In this document: positions 1 through 12,388 of the stretch, in pieces
Numbering within the stretch: the stretch's first letter is position 1
Layout of the letters: each line of letters begins with the position of its first letter
NCBI GenBank assembly: GCA_021521415.1
Contig: JAIQDT010000832.1
Location: forward strand, 62,001-126,000
Source: Bidens hawaiensis
Taxonomy: Eukaryota > Streptophyta > Magnoliopsida > Asterales > Asteraceae
DNA length: 64,000 nucleotides
Direction of reading: 5' to 3'
Notes under the pieces: model-generated
Database searches by the model: none
What the model was told of the DNA's origin: nothing
What the model saw: only the letters and a program-made list of their open reading frames with translations
Position numbers and translations under genes: made by a program

Positions 1-482
1 TTTAGATCTTTGAATTTGAGAGAGTTTTTTTGGTGTTGGAGCAGAGATTAATGGGTGAAAAGGGTGGTGTATATATAGGGTAAGTTGAAGGGTCAAGCAT
101 AAAAGGTTTTGCATGAAAATGGGGTGTTTTGGTCACATGTTTGCTTAAAAATAAGCAAAAACGTGCAGCTGGTCCAGACTGCCTTTAGCGCGGCGCTAAG
201 GTCTCTGCCCCAGGACTTTAGCGCGGCGCTAAGGTCACAAAGGAAAAATCTGAACTTTCAAAATTGGCAGTTTTGGCTCCCGGAGTTGTTTTTAAGCGTT
301 TTAAGGCCATTTTAGGGACCGAAAAGGGTGTTTTCAAGACCCAACAAGTGTAAAACAATAATGTAACATAAAATCCATCATTTTGATTATTTCCAAATTT
401 TCGGTTTACAAAACAGGTCGGTTTACATAATAAAAGTTTACAAAACAAATACTATTCGGACCCGAAATTGACGAATGTCACA
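1..482 (-). repeat. LTR fragment cut by the window edge
   Basis: This is the 5' part of a gypsy-type LTR in minus orientation; the rest lies outside the window. Its right end reads, on the minus strand, TGTGACATTCGTCAATTTCG. That matches the start of the solo LTR at 9383-11803 (TGTTACATTCGTCAATTTCG). The two copies share the stretch about 285-482 versus 11625-11803, and both have a TATA-like box on the minus strand (here near 66-76). A target duplication cannot be tested because the other end is missing. Confidence 0.6.
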
Positions 483-936
483 AAAATGGACGTCAGTAGT
501 TTTCAGTCCGGATAACCCGTACAATTGCCAGCCAGTCTTTATTCTTGTCTCAACCAACCTGCCAACATGATATGTATACAAAAGTCAGTCTCGCTAAGTA
601 AGTTATAGCTTTACTGCTTCACTTATTCACTAAAGTTATTATAAAATAATACATATGTGTCTGAAGCACAAAACGTAACGCATCCCTAGGCTCGCCTGCA
701 AAAAATACTTTCATTCATGAGTATAAAGCTAAATGTCTAAGTCTACGCTTATGTTACTATTGGTCGTAACACATATCTACCAAGTGACCGTCGTCACACA
801 ATTGCAATTGCTATCAATACCACAAAGGCATTGCTCTACTATCATGGAAACTGCCATCACCAATTACATTAACTACAACCACAGTTTGATCAATGCATTC
901 GTTCCATGGGTAGACTTGCATGATGGATAGTTGCAT
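483..936. other. Intergenic, no gene recognised
   Basis: Moderately AT-rich sequence with a short open stretch on the plus strand (733-930) that resembles nothing I know. It may be the left half of whatever DNA the TIR element at 937-2374 inserted into, but I could not join it convincingly to the right flank. Confidence 0.4.
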
Positions 937-2374
937 GTGCGAAAAGCTATATATATTATATATAAATATTAAAACCTAATTCTTGCAATTCAACACTAAG
1001 TCTTAAATTTATAAAACCAAACAATCCTAACTAAGCTTCACACAAACGAAAAGTGTACCAGTCGCGTAGCATCGCAGTCTAATGGAAGTCCGGATGTCAA
1101 ACACAAAGACACGTGAGAACGGCTCAGATAATTAACCCTAATCTAAGTCCTTCCTAAATAACAAATTAATTTATTTTAATTACTTATAACTAACTTAACT
1201 TAACTAACGGTGAAACTTAACGGAACTAACGATAATAAGAAAACGAATCACCTAGGTTAGATGACTAAACAGTCGTAAGATGACACAAGTACTAACGTGT
1301 TTGAAACCAGAGTTTAAAGATGGGCTAACATAGGTGAGGTCGAGGAAACTGGGTCCCTACCGTTAGTTTTACCAGAAAACCCTAACAACGTCTACATAGC
1401 TTGTAATTTATGGTTGTTAATCTACGTACCCTAATAACTAGTTAATTTAAACCGTTAAACAACAAACCTAGGTGATTCTAACCAATATAGACAATCATAA
1501 TCAATGAACATCAGATAAAAAAGATATAAATGATAAACATGTTCATAATAACCTGATTACAAAAGGGTTGAAAGGTTAAAAACCGAAAACGAACTCTAAA
1601 ACGTTAAAATACTCAAAACAGACAACCGAAGGACCAAAGATGAATCCGTAAGCTCCTCCTTCTTAGTTTCACCCCTAGAACAGATCTTGTGGAGGCTGGA
1701 GTACAGGTCTAGTCATTTAGGGTTGTTAGGGTTCTTTTTATAATTTGTGTTAACTTGTTAAGCAAGCCCACAAGCCCATAATAGGACAAAATAGTCGTGG
1801 TCAATGAAAGTCAAACAAGTTGGGCTAATCATGAGGGCGCCGCGCTACGTGACCACTAAGGCCTAGGTGGCTACGCGGCGTGGCCATGTCATTTGGCAGG
1901 TTTTTTCATTTTCTGACTCGCTTATCTTCAAACGCGCATACCGGCTTCATCTGAATCCCGTTTAAGCTGATTTCTTCTTTCTTAAACTCGTTTTTTCGCT
2001 CTCTTCAACATGGGGCCTATCACATACACAAAAATGTAAATTCGGGCAAAAACAAATGATATTCGTTAACATTTAAGCGCAAAACGACATAGAAACTAGC
2101 AAGGAAAAATGTGTGTTTCACATCACATCAGTAACCCATCAAGAAAATTAATCCCATTAATATAACGATTTTTATTTTGATTAACGAAGCATCAATGTTA
2201 CATACGAAAGAGCAACTTATAAGAAAGAAACTTAAGAAAATCAGTAATTTTAATGGTTGTGTTTGGTATACTTGCCGTTTGTGTGAAGCTTAGTTAGCTT
2301 TAGTTTTATAAATATAAGACTTAGTGTTGAATTGCAAGAATTAGTTGTTAATATTTATATATAGATTTTCGCAC
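937..2374. mobile_element. Non-autonomous TIR element, Mutator-like
   Basis: Long terminal inverted repeats of roughly 110-120 bp bound this 1.4-kb element. The left arm (937 to about 1058) begins GTGCGAAAA, runs through a TATA-rich stretch and ends near CTTCACACAAACG. The right arm (about 2265-2374) is its reverse complement with a few substitutions and one short indel. The interior has no recognisable transposase or long ORF, so it would need a partner to move. Long TIRs suggest a Mutator-like element, but I see no clean 9-bp target duplication; both outer flanks merely carry TTGCAT nearby. A foldback element is the alternative. Confidence 0.55.
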
Positions 2375-2465
2375 ATCACTTGCATATACAAGTTGAAGGA
2401 GGGGTCATCTATTGCTTGTGGTGCCCACGTTACTACTCTTGCTTTGGGGCTTGATTTTTTTTCAG

Positions 2466-2859
2466 GATCGCATTCGACGGTCCATGACAGTGGAATACAA
2501 GCCGAATCTGATCGGCCAAGAGACATGTTTGCTCATGAAGATCGTTAAGAAGGTTGGGAAGCAGTGTCATTTCGTTGCGGTGCATAATCCAGAGCCATAA
2601 TAGGAGCTAAAGCTAGAGCTAGAGCCAGAACCACATCAGGATCACCCAACAACGCACCACCATGTCATTAGACCAGGCTCGGTCCCGGCACACGTGGACG
2701 AAATGTTATGTGAGTTTATTGATACCAGTCGGCGGATAAAGGCTAGGGTTACGTGGATGATCGATTGGATGATTAGCAAGGAGACAGAGGAATGCATTCT
2801 AGTTCCCAATGTGCCGGATATACCTGGTTCACCACCGGCACTAGAGCCACATGCATAGG
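2466..2859 (+). pseudogene. Degenerate coding remnant, unidentified
   Basis: After an acceptor-like pyrimidine tract ending in CAG at about 2465, one plus-strand frame runs for some 130 codons to a TAG at 2857-2859. It is interrupted only by adjacent TAA and TAG codons near 2598-2603. Before them the translation contains VEYKPNLIGQETC and FVAVHNPEP; after them comes a charged, proline-rich stretch and then an Arg/Met/Trp-containing segment. I do not recognise the family; it could be an old transposase-derived or host exon. Calling it coding rests on the long open frame and protein-like composition only. Confidence 0.35.
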
Positions 2860-3590
2860 GGCCACCACCACACTAGTTCTTTATTTATTTTCATTATGTG
2901 TTGATGTGCACTATTACGAACTTTATGTATGTGGACAACATTTAAAACTTGATGTATTTTAGCGTGAACTGTTTACTTTTATGTGTGTGGACCATGTGTT
3001 TGGAAACGACGTATTTTGGGGTGCACTTTTATTTTTATGTATGTGGATTAAATGTTTATCAGTATGTTTTGGCCAAATGTTTTCTTGTTGCTTAATCATT
3101 GATTATTGTGCATGGACTATTATAAAGTGTAACATAATATAATCTTAAACGAATGTTCTTGGGGTACACCTACAAATTATTAGCCAAGCGTGTTATGTAA
3201 ATATTAATAGACAAATTATTTTTATTCTAAAATATCATATCATTCAACTTTTCAATATAAAATATAATTCCGTATAAGTGAAACAACACATGAAATGGTC
3301 GAAAAGGAGATGGACTAAAATTGCTAAAAAAATATGGTGCAAGTAAGAAGATAATATATCAAGATGATGGCTACATATGACGTTAAAGTCATAAATCACA
3401 TATATAAAATAGATGGTTATTAAAAAAAATTGTCTAAACGGCCCGTATAGGCCTATACGAGCCACTATAAATGATGACCGACAATATCAAACACAAACTG
3501 ACACGATTCTTGTGCCACACGACCGTATAGCCCTATACGATCCGTATAGAAAAAAAAAATAGTGTGTGAGGATCTCAAGTGGTTGGGAGT
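2860..3590. other. AT-rich intergenic DNA
   Basis: No gene seen. Near 3440-3550 there are two short inverted motifs built on CGTATAGG/CCTATACG, probably from an old LTR-type repeat. Confidence 0.4.
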
Positions 3591-3769
3591 ATCATAAGCC
3601 TAAAATTATTAGACGGTTACAATTCATTAACAGGTAAACGGGCAACAAACTGCGCAACTTTATGAACTTCGGATGTAAGGGTAAAATGGTCAAATAAGGA
3701 AAAAAAAGTTGGAGAAATAGGGTAAGGTTGAGTTGAATCTGCATCTGGCAAAAATAATAATAATATTGT

Positions 3770-5058
3770 TCCTTCCTCAACTCCACGGCGTCTATCCGAG
3801 GAGTTTGAGAAAACCCTAATCAATCAATCAGTTACGCTCTCTATTTGCTCTTTAGGTATTATTATTATTATTATTATTATTAACTCTTGATTCATTCTTT
3901 CAAATCTTCAATGTTGCATATACTCTGTTAATTAATAATTAATCCATCTTCATGTTTCGTTTTCTTGATTCACATTTTGATTGATAAAGCTTTGTTCTTT
4001 TGGGTTTTCATTTAGTTCGAATTAGTCAACAACAATACGAGTATTCAGTTCTTGTGCTAGGGTTTATAAAAAAAAAGAAGAAGAAATTACGAGTAATTTA
4101 GTTGTTAAGAGTATTCAGTGGTAGTAGTAGTGGTTGTTCTTTAACTTTATAAATAAATTGGTAAAAGTTAACGGAGTTAGTGTCAAAGGACACAACGTGA
4201 CAGGCTTTTAAGCATAATAAAGGATGTTTTCTGTCATTTATAAAGTTAAACGACAACCACTGAAAATTCGTGTAGACGTAACGGTTTTTGCTATTTTGTC
4301 TTCTCTATTATTACAATGAACAAAAATCACAAAAAAAAAAAAAATACTTTTTACAAAGTCCTTTATATATATTTAAAAGCTACTATTAACCTTGCTAAAG
4401 TTAAAACAAACAATCTTTATTTAACTTAAATACTAACTCAACCTGTCTTACTATAAGTTTAGAAATTAGGACAAATAACTTTTACTTCTTCTCCAAGGTG
4501 CCTTGACTTGACTTGCACGCCAAGTTTGCTTGTTTACCAAGTTTCAAATTGTTTTACATGTGAAACAGTTAGGACTAACACCTATAAATTATGCTTATAG
4601 ATATGCATAAGTTATATTGCAATATATAAGACAGTGAAAAGATAGGAAAAAGTAAGTATGATAGTATGTTTGTGTCACATACATTATTACTTAACCTGGA
4701 ACTGCAGTAGTTACTAATTTGTGCAAATTTTTCTAGGTTCATGTAAAGTTTTTTTTTTCTTCTTTTTTTTTTTTTTTCTTTTTTTTTGCATTTTTTGGAA
4801 TTATAACATTTGGTTATATAGTTACAATTCTATTCATCTAATAACAACTTGTTTGTGAATTAGCAACGAAGAGAATTTTGTGAAGAAATCACCAAATATA
4901 AAATCTTGAGACTAATTGAATCACTACAAGGCTTTTTGGTGTGTTCTTTATACATGTATAATTTTAGAAATTTTGTAGCTTTAATTTTGAATATAGAAAA
5001 ACATTTCATGTTGTCATGTTGAATTGCTCAAGATAATTGTTGTCATCTATTTGCAGTC
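3770..5058 (+). promoter_or_regulatory. eIF4A leader exon, leader intron and promoter side
   Basis: The leader seems to include an untranslated exon around 3780-3855 (with AAAACCCTAATC) followed by a donor at 3856 (TTTAG|GTATT). An intron of about 1.2 kb ends at the acceptor TTTGCAG at 5050-5056, two bases before the start codon. A leader intron is common in plant eIF4A genes and often raises expression. The intron begins with an ATT microsatellite. The transcription start is not visible, no convincing TATA box was found, and the donor choice is inferred. Confidence 0.55.
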
Positions 5059-6476
5059 ATGGCAGGCGTAGCACCAGAAGGATCCCAATTCGATGCTCGA
5101 CACTTTGATTCCAAAATGAACGAGTTGTAAGCTACCAACCTTTGTTTTAAAGATTAATCTTAGTGGCTACTCGTTTAAGTATAAAGATAATTTATTTTCG
5201 CTAATGATGCAGGCTTTCAACTGACGGACAAGATTTCTTCACATCGTATGATGAGGTTTATGACAGCTTTGATGCAATGGGCCTACAAGAGAATCTTTTG
5301 AGAGGCATATATGCATACGGTAGGACTATCGAACCGATACCAATATTGCATAAATTACCCATAAGTTATTATTAATAATAATAAGTTAACTTCTAATATC
5401 TCAATGCAGGTTTCGAGAAGCCATCAGCAATTCAACAAAGGGGAATTGTCCCATTCACCAAGGGCCTTGATGTAATCCAACAAGCACAATCTGGAACTGG
5501 AAAAACCGCCACTTTCTGCTCTGGAATCCTCCAACAACTCGATTATAACACAGTCGAGTGTCAGGCCTTGGTTCTAGCACCGACCCGTGAACTTGCACAA
5601 CAGATTGAGAAAGTCATGCGGGCCCTCGGTGACTACCTTGGTGTTAAGGTTCACGCTTGTGTAGGTGGGACCAGTGTCCGTGAGGACCAGCGCATTCTCT
5701 CAGCCGGGGTCCACGTGGTTGTCGGTACACCCGGGCGTGTTTTCGACATGTTGCGCCGACAGTCGCTCCGTTCTGATTACATCAAGATGTTTGTTCTTGA
5801 TGAGGCTGATGAAATGCTTTCAAGAGGGTTTAAAGATCAAATCTATGATATCTTTCAACTGTTGCCATCGAAGGTTCAAGTTGGTGTGTTCTCTGCAACA
5901 ATGCCACCAGAAGCTTTGGAAATTACTAGAAAGTTCATGAACAAGCCGGTTAGGATTCTCGTGAAGCGTGACGAACTCACGTTAGAAGGTATCAAACAGT
6001 TCTATGTGAATGTTGAGAAAGAAGATTGGAAGTTAGAAACATTGTGTGATCTTTACGAGACGTTGGCAATCACACAAAGTGTGATTTTCGTGAACACCCG
6101 TAGGAAGGTTGACTGGTTGACCGACAAGATGAGGAGCCGTGACCACACAGTGTCAGCCACACACGGTGACATGGACCAGAACACACGTGACATCATCATG
6201 CGTGAGTTTCGTTCTGGTTCTTCTCGTGTGCTCATCACCACTGATTTGCTGGCGCGTGGTATTGATGTTCAACAAGTGTCACTTGTGATTAACTATGATC
6301 TTCCTACTCAACCTGAGAACTATCTTCACCGTATCGGGCGTAGTGGACGGTTTGGAAGAAAAGGTGTGGCGATTAACTTTGTGACATTGGATGATGAGAA
6401 GATGCTCGGGGATATCCAGAAGTTTTACAATGTTGTTGTGGAGGAGTTGCCGTCCAACGTTGCTGATTTGATCTGA
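5059..6476 (+). CDS. eIF4A: Eukaryotic initiation factor 4A (DEAD-box RNA helicase)
   Basis: This ATP-dependent RNA helicase of the cap-binding eIF4F complex unwinds 5' leaders so that 40S subunits can scan; it acts in the cytosol. Coding exons are 5059-5126, 5213-5319 and 5410-6476, all with GT-AG introns, giving 413 residues, the usual plant eIF4A length. Motifs seen in order are Q motif region ([11 protein letters not shown]), motif I AQSGTGKT, Ia PTRELA, GG, Ib TPGR, II DEAD, III SAT, IV IFVNT, V ARGID and [10 protein letters not shown]. The start is fixed by MAGVAPEG, typical of plant family members. The first two introns are 86 and 90 bp. No truncation or frameshift is seen, so it is very likely functional. 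Plants usually have two or three paralogues and I cannot say which this is. Confidence 0.97.
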
Positions 6477-7842
6477 TTTTGGAGGTTCTTGAATATGATT
6501 CTTGTTTTGTTTTAAGTTATTGAAAGATCGTATGTTTCGGTAGTAGGATTTGGAATCATGCTTGTACCCTTAGATTTAATTTCGTGGACTAGTTTATTTC
6601 GTTGAATTCTATCTTTCAGTATGCTTGCAATTTTGATCGAAATTTGGATTTCGTTTATATAGGTATGTGCATCATGTTAGTGTCATATGTGGGTTTTAAA
6701 CATTTGCATGGTTTGCTTAGCAATATTTTGTGTTACTTGTTATCAACTGGTCGTGTTATCGGTTCACTCTTCATTGGTTCAGCTTGTTCGAATAGATTTA
6801 ACCGAGCTGGTAATGTGGTTGATTCATGATTCAACAGTTTGGTCCTGTACTAATTCTTATTCACTGCCAAACTTCATTTGAAAATAGAGAATTCTTGACA
6901 TCAACGGTCGGGAGATGTTGATGGATGAAAATATAGCAGATGACGTGAGTTATGAGTTGGAACCAATAGATAACCGTTCAAAAAATCGTTAAAATTTCTG
7001 TTCGTGTGAATCCAGCTTCATTATAGAAAAACATCCTTCAAATCCGAAACTAAATAATAACAATCGATACACCAAAGGAAAAGAAAAACAGTTTCTTGTT
7101 TTGGTCACCAAACGAGAAAGGTTGCTGATTCAATTCAAATCAGCAGATATGTCATCTTGAAGCATGGTGTGACAGTGCGAGTTGATCGAGATAAAACATA
7201 ACTATCAAAGCCGTCAGGACTTGCAAACTACTATAATTAAAAAAAAGACAGAAGAATATTCGCTAAACTTAATAGTTAACCAATAAAACACATGAATTTT
7301 TACTAACGTGCCATTATAAATAATTAAAAAATAAAATAAAAAGAACGTTGTGATTGATTGTAATGACTTCTCACACCAAGTATTATTTCTTGAATGAAAC
7401 TAAATCAATTTGGGTGTGTATATGTATCCAAAATATTTTGGAGATTAATTATACGTTTTATAAACTCGTATATATACTGGTATTAATATGCATTTTAAAT
7501 ATATTTAACAAAAACGAAAAAAACCACAAAACATTACTACGAGTACCGATACGAATGTTGGTAGGGTAGTGTTGGTTCAGTTTGATTTGGTAGAGGGGTG
7601 ATATTGGTACAGTACTCGTATTTTGTATATATACGATGGCTAAAAGTACTTTATTCTCTAATACGGTACGGACACTATGTATGACAAGTTTAGATTTGAT
7701 TTTTCAACGGGGAGACGAGAGTTAACAAGGGGGCATGTTTACCCTTACATACATATAAATGAGTATCTGCACTTAGCCGATTTATAAGGTAACAAATGTT
7801 ATTATATTTAATTTTTATCAAAGAACTACAACTATTGTAAAA
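6477..7842. other. eIF4A 3' UTR and intergenic DNA
   Basis: The first 300-400 bp are probably the eIF4A 3' UTR. Beyond that the DNA is AT-rich with no supported gene. Around 7540-7680 short repeated CGATACG/TACGGTACGG-type words suggest an old MITE remnant. Confidence 0.4.
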
Positions 7843-8262
7843 TTAACATTTGTCTGCAAACACGCAACAAATGCAGAGGGTGCCACGGCAAACGCTTTCT
7901 ATCATTGAGGATTTGATTGGTGTGATATTTCCACACGTCTCAACACAAAGGCTAGATGTGCATGTGGGTGACAAATCAAAAGAATAAGAACATACACCAT
8001 CACCTGCAAGACAACCAAAATACTAATAATTAATATTATGGCAAGTAAATAAATACATTGATTTGTTTGCTTTTAGTAATTTATGGCTTTATAGGCAAGA
8101 AAAAATATGAAATATATGAAAATTATAATCGGGGAAGATGGGAATAAATGAAGTATTACCATATATTTTGCATTCTTCTGCATCTGCAGGTGTAGCGATT
8201 CCATTCTGAAGACTTAAAACTAGCATGTAAAAGCAAAGAAAATAGATGATATTTTTCTCCAT
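7843..8262 (-). CDS. Secreted cysteine-rich peptide, defensin-like
   Basis: A two-exon small gene: exon 1 is 8160-8262 and exon 2 is 7843-8003 on the minus strand, joined by a 156-bp GT-AG intron in phase 1, giving 87 residues. Residues 1 to about 28 form a signal peptide with hydrophobic core IIYFLCFYMLVLSL. The mature part of about 59 residues has ten cysteines (positions 31, 39, 49, 54, 58, 73, 78, 80, 81, 87), including C-X3-C (54/58) and C-X-C (78/80), the core spacing of the cysteine-stabilised alpha-beta fold. An intron just after the signal peptide is typical of plant defensin-like genes. A TATA box lies 69 bp upstream of the start codon. Ten cysteines with an adjacent pair (80-81) is not the classic eight-cysteine defensin. 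It may act in defence or pollen-pistil signalling, but nothing here decides that. Confidence 0.75.
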
Positions 8263-8330
8263 TACAAAATCAATCTTTTGAAAGTATGAAAAGTATTCGG
8301 AGCTATACTGGTACCTTAGATCTTGACATG

Positions 8331-8340
8331 GTATTTATAG
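8331..8340 (-). promoter_or_regulatory. TATA box of the cysteine-rich peptide gene
   Basis: Minus-strand CTATAAATAC ends 69 bp before the ATG at 8262, a normal TATA-to-start spacing for a plant gene with a short leader. Confidence 0.6.
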
Positions 8341-8837
8341 AGCTTGGCCAACACAATATTATTATATCACATTACAATAATTTATAAAACTTCCTTTTCA
8401 AACGTATATTTTTACAATCTATTTATTAAATGTCAAAGCAATATCTTTTTATTAAATGTTAGAGCATTCTCATCGCATCCATCATCTTCTTCCACATCTT
8501 TAAATTTAAAAAAAAGAATATTCTAAAAACTAACTCCATCTCATCCACTATCTGTTTACCCCAATCCTAAATTATAAAAAAAAATAGCTTTATCAACTTT
8601 TTATTTATAAAAAAATACTGTTCATCATTCTTTAAATTATTGTAAGTGTATAAAACAAAAAATATAATAAAATTATTGTTTGTGAGTAAGAAAAGATAAA
8701 ATTGATGGATGGGTTGTGGGAGATTTTTAAATATGGGTATTAAATTTTGCAAAGTATGAGTTTTAGTTAAATTACAACGTAGAAAATGTTAGATGGAATG
8801 AGAATGCTCTTAAACATACCAATAAAAGTCATAAAAA
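8341..8837. other. AT-rich intergenic DNA
   Basis: No gene seen. The sequence is very AT-rich, with short words such as GAGCATTCTCAT (8462) and GAATGAGAATGCTC (8796) in inverted orientation, consistent with a degenerate MITE spanning roughly 8460-8815. Confidence 0.35.
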
Positions 8838-9382
8838 TTAGGGTATGTTTAGTTGGAAGTAATGGAATGAAATGGGAATAGAATGAGAGAAAGAATGAAG
8901 TGTATCATTACCATTCCTTTGTATTGTTTGGTTAACATATAGAATGAGAATGAAATAAATAATTACTTTATGTTGTTTGGTATCTAAAAAAATAGTATGA
9001 ATGAAATGTGAATAATAAAACATTCATATCTTAAAATATATATTTTTTAACAAAAAAAATAAATAAATAAAATCTGAAATGGCGACAGTAGTGGTAGCTC
9101 CGGCGACGAAAATGGTGGTGGTGCAGTCAGGCGAGGTGGTTGTGGTGGTGGGGGTGGTAGCATGGGTAGTGATGGGGATGGTAGGGTGGTGGCGACAGTG
9201 GTGGAGGCCAGCAGCGACAATGGTGGTGGCGGTTATGGTCAGGTGACGTTGGTAGCGTTGGTGGTAAAGTATTGATTGTATTGTAACTCGTTGGCTTAAG
9301 CACCAGACGTTTAATATACGTGTGTTTTGAAGCATATTCATCGTGCTCTCGTTGTGTTTGTTTACATAATACTGAATCATCT
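8838..9382. repeat. Dispersed repeat with GGT-rich core, copy 1
   Basis: The stretch starts with a GGAATG-rich arm (GTTTAGTTGGAAGTAATGG), then AATAATTACTTTATGTTGTTTGGTATC-like sequence, then a GGCGAC/GGTGGT low-complexity core. The same order recurs at 15706-16415. The right arm of this copy is missing, because the solo LTR at 9383 follows. Long frames through the GGT tracts are compositional, not genes. Confidence 0.5.
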
Positions 9383-11803
9383 TGTCACACCCCGACCAAT
9401 GGCGGCGGAATATGCCGGGGTGCAACGTGATTGGACAAATACACAAGACAATATTTAAAGTGACAATATTTAATCAACTCATTTTATTTAATAAAATCAA
9501 TAAACAACGCATCTCGTTCATACAAACAAATTTAATACAAGTAAACAATTATATTGTTCATTTTACTAATATCCTAATAGTCTTGGTAACGTTTTTCGTC
9601 AAGTCCTCGAGTCAACAAAGGTCAAACCTGTAACATTGCATAAAATAAGGTTTGTTAACACAAAGGTTGGTGAGAAATTTCGTGGTTTTTGAACAATATG
9701 TATATAATAAGAAATGTCACAATCTTGTATACAAAACAATAAATAGAAGCAACAATTTGGATAATAATGAGATCGCTAACACATTAGCGACACATGCCAT
9801 AAGAGAATACCAGATGGTTCAGGATTTTTATATGAGGTCGTTAATATAAATACATTAACGGCACCGTCTATAAGAGAATACCAAATAGATTCGGATTTCA
9901 TGAGGTCGTTAATAAGAATACATTAACGGCACCGTGCTATAAGAGAACATCAGAAAGTTCACGGATTTATGAATCAACCAACCAAAAGCGGTAAACACAT
10001 AAGCACATAAGCATGTAAGCATAGAACACCAAATCAAGCATTTATTTAAGTAATGTATACAATAAATTTTGTGGTTTACGACTCAAGTATAAAACATTTA
10101 GATTGAAATAAATATGCAATATCACCCCCAAAAAGAAAGATGAAAAACGGGGAAATGAAAGTACTCACGTTCAAGCTATAAACTTGATTTGGTAAAAATT
10201 GCAGGTAACCGGAATGATGAGGTTTAACGGGCAAAGTCTAGGTGAAAGGGAGTCTTGAATTAAAAGGGTTGCCTTGAAGGTCTTTAAATGAAATAAATGT
10301 TGAGAAATGTAAACAATTAAAGTTCAAGGTTTAAAATGTAAATATTTAATAAATTGTAACAATAGTCCTTTAAAATGTAAGTTTGCTCGAAACCGAGTTA
10401 AAGTATCTAACCTTGATATTTACTTAACCTGTGTTAAGTAATAAGGTGGGAGAAATGCAAAAATGCAAGTTCCTTTGGGATAAAGATACTAAAACGGGTC
10501 TTAACGAGTGTTTTGGGTTGTTGGTTCGGGTCTTTAATTGGTCAAACCCAAAGTCAACTTTCCAAAATAATGAATGTTATGAGATAACTCAATAAAACTT
10601 ATTAAGACTTAACCAAGTATGTAGCTCTATTGTTTTAGAACTAACAACGCACGTTAAGCGAGTGTTCGGTTTTGTCGGTCCAAATTATGTTATAAGATCA
10701 AGTTGGATCCAACAATTCCAAGTACTTAAGAAAATAATTAAAATCAGTTTGTAAACTATTTTTAAAAGAAATATACAAGTCTTGATAGCTAAAAACACAC
10801 TCGTGTGTCTTAAGCAAGTAAAAATCGAATCGGTTCGGTTTCCATCTCACAACAAGTTCATAGATGGTTTCCACATGCCCAAATATCATAGATCTTGTAT
10901 AATAATGTACAAATGAAAATACTTAAAATTTACAACCAAAAAGTCAACAGTAAGTCTTTAAGCAAAAGTTCGGTTTGGTTCGGTTTCCATCTCACAACAA
11001 GTTCATAGATGGTCTCCACATACCCAAGACTTGTAAATATGACAAACAAACTAAAATGAGCATAAGTTAAGCAAGATTAATATGTATAAACAAGTTATAT
11101 AAGTGTGTGTGTATATATATATATATATCAAGGACACGAAGTCCTCCATGAAGCCTTGCCTTACGAGGCCCGAAACCTCACCGATCGGAACCGGTGAAGT
11201 AACCACCAAAGGTAAAAAGCGGTGTTATATTATATATGTGTTGTGCCACCATAAACAAGTATTAATTAAGACTAAGCAAGTTAATATAAACAAGAGATAT
11301 GGTCAGTTTGACTTTCAAAAGTCAAACTGCCAAGAACAAGCATAAACAACCTTAAAGATCAATGAATTTGAGTGTAAAAATATAATGAGAGCCGGGATTG
11401 GTGTTGAGAGGGGTCTTGTATTTATAGGGTAAGGTTTGGAGGGTTAGATAAGAGGTTTGGTGTGTAAAAACCGAGTTTGGGTAAAAGAACAAACTAAAAG
11501 ATATAAAAGACAATCTGGTCTGCACCAGGTCGCAATACGCGGCGTATAGGGCTATCCCTGGGGTGGTGGCTGGGGATATTTTCAAAAGTTTCAAAAATGA
11601 CAGAGTGGTCCCCGAAGTTCGTTTTAAGTGATTTTATCGCGTTTTAAGGACCGAAAAGGATGTTTTCAAGACCCAACAAGTGTAAAACAATATTGAAACA
11701 TAAAATTCATTATTTTGAATATATCGAGGGTCTCGGTTTACAAAACGGGCCGGTTTACATGATAAACGAATACAATTAAAACCCGAAATTGACGAATGTA
11801 ACA
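9383..11803 (-). mobile_element. Solo LTR of a gypsy-type retrotransposon
   Basis: A 2421-bp block with LTR-type ends (TGTCACACCCCGACC at left, GAATGTAACA at right) is flanked on both sides by CATCT (9378-9382 and 11804-11808), a perfect 5-bp target duplication. On the minus strand it reads TGTTACATTCG to GGTCGGGGTGTGACA. There is no primer site, gag-pol or second LTR inside, so the internal region was presumably lost by LTR-LTR recombination. A TATA box sits at 11421-11430 on the minus strand. A second copy of the family is at 1-482. Confidence 0.85.
11421..11430 (-). promoter_or_regulatory. TATA box in solo LTR
   Basis: Minus-strand CCCTATAAATAC lies about 375 bp into the LTR in its own sense. 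The copy at 1-482 keeps a similar CCCTATATATAC box at the matching place. Confidence 0.5.
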
Positions 11804-12361
11804 CATCTCGTGTTAGTTTCTGCATATTCACGGGGTTAGGTGATATCAAATTGAAAGATATGTTCACGGGACTTAGGGCTGTAAGTGAACTGGACGTCCG
11901 GCGGATGTCTAGTCATCCGTTCGACAAGAAGTTCATTTATGTTCATCCGTGTAATAAACGAACCGAACATGGACAAAAATAGTTCATTCGGTAAGCTTAT
12001 CGGATGAGCACGGACAAGGGCCAAGTCCATTCGATTGTGTTCGTGAACGTCCGGTAACGTTCGTCCGATTACGTCCGGTAATGTTCGTCTGGTAACGTCC
12101 GTCCAGTATCGTAAGTGTTTAGATCTATCCAGTATTGTAATTTAATTGTGGAATTGCTAGTGTTATTAATCACACTTTTGTATGTAACATCCCGAAATTT
12201 CAAGAAATATTATTTAATATGTTGTTTACGCTGGAAGGATTAATTGAGTTGGTATAATAATAATAATAATAATAAGGTAATAATAAAGATAAAAGATGGT
12301 AAGCCTTAAATATGGAATTAATTATGGACTAAAAAGGAAAGATGGGCCTAAGGTCCATGGG

Positions 12362-12388
12362 TTTAAGGGAGTATAAATACCCCTTAAA
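12362..12388 (+). promoter_or_regulatory. TATA box enclosed by an 8-bp inverted repeat
   Basis: TTTAAGGG (12362-12369) and CCCTTAAA (12381-12388) are perfect inverted repeats around TATAAATA (12372-12379). This is the likely core promoter of the LTR. Confidence 0.55.
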
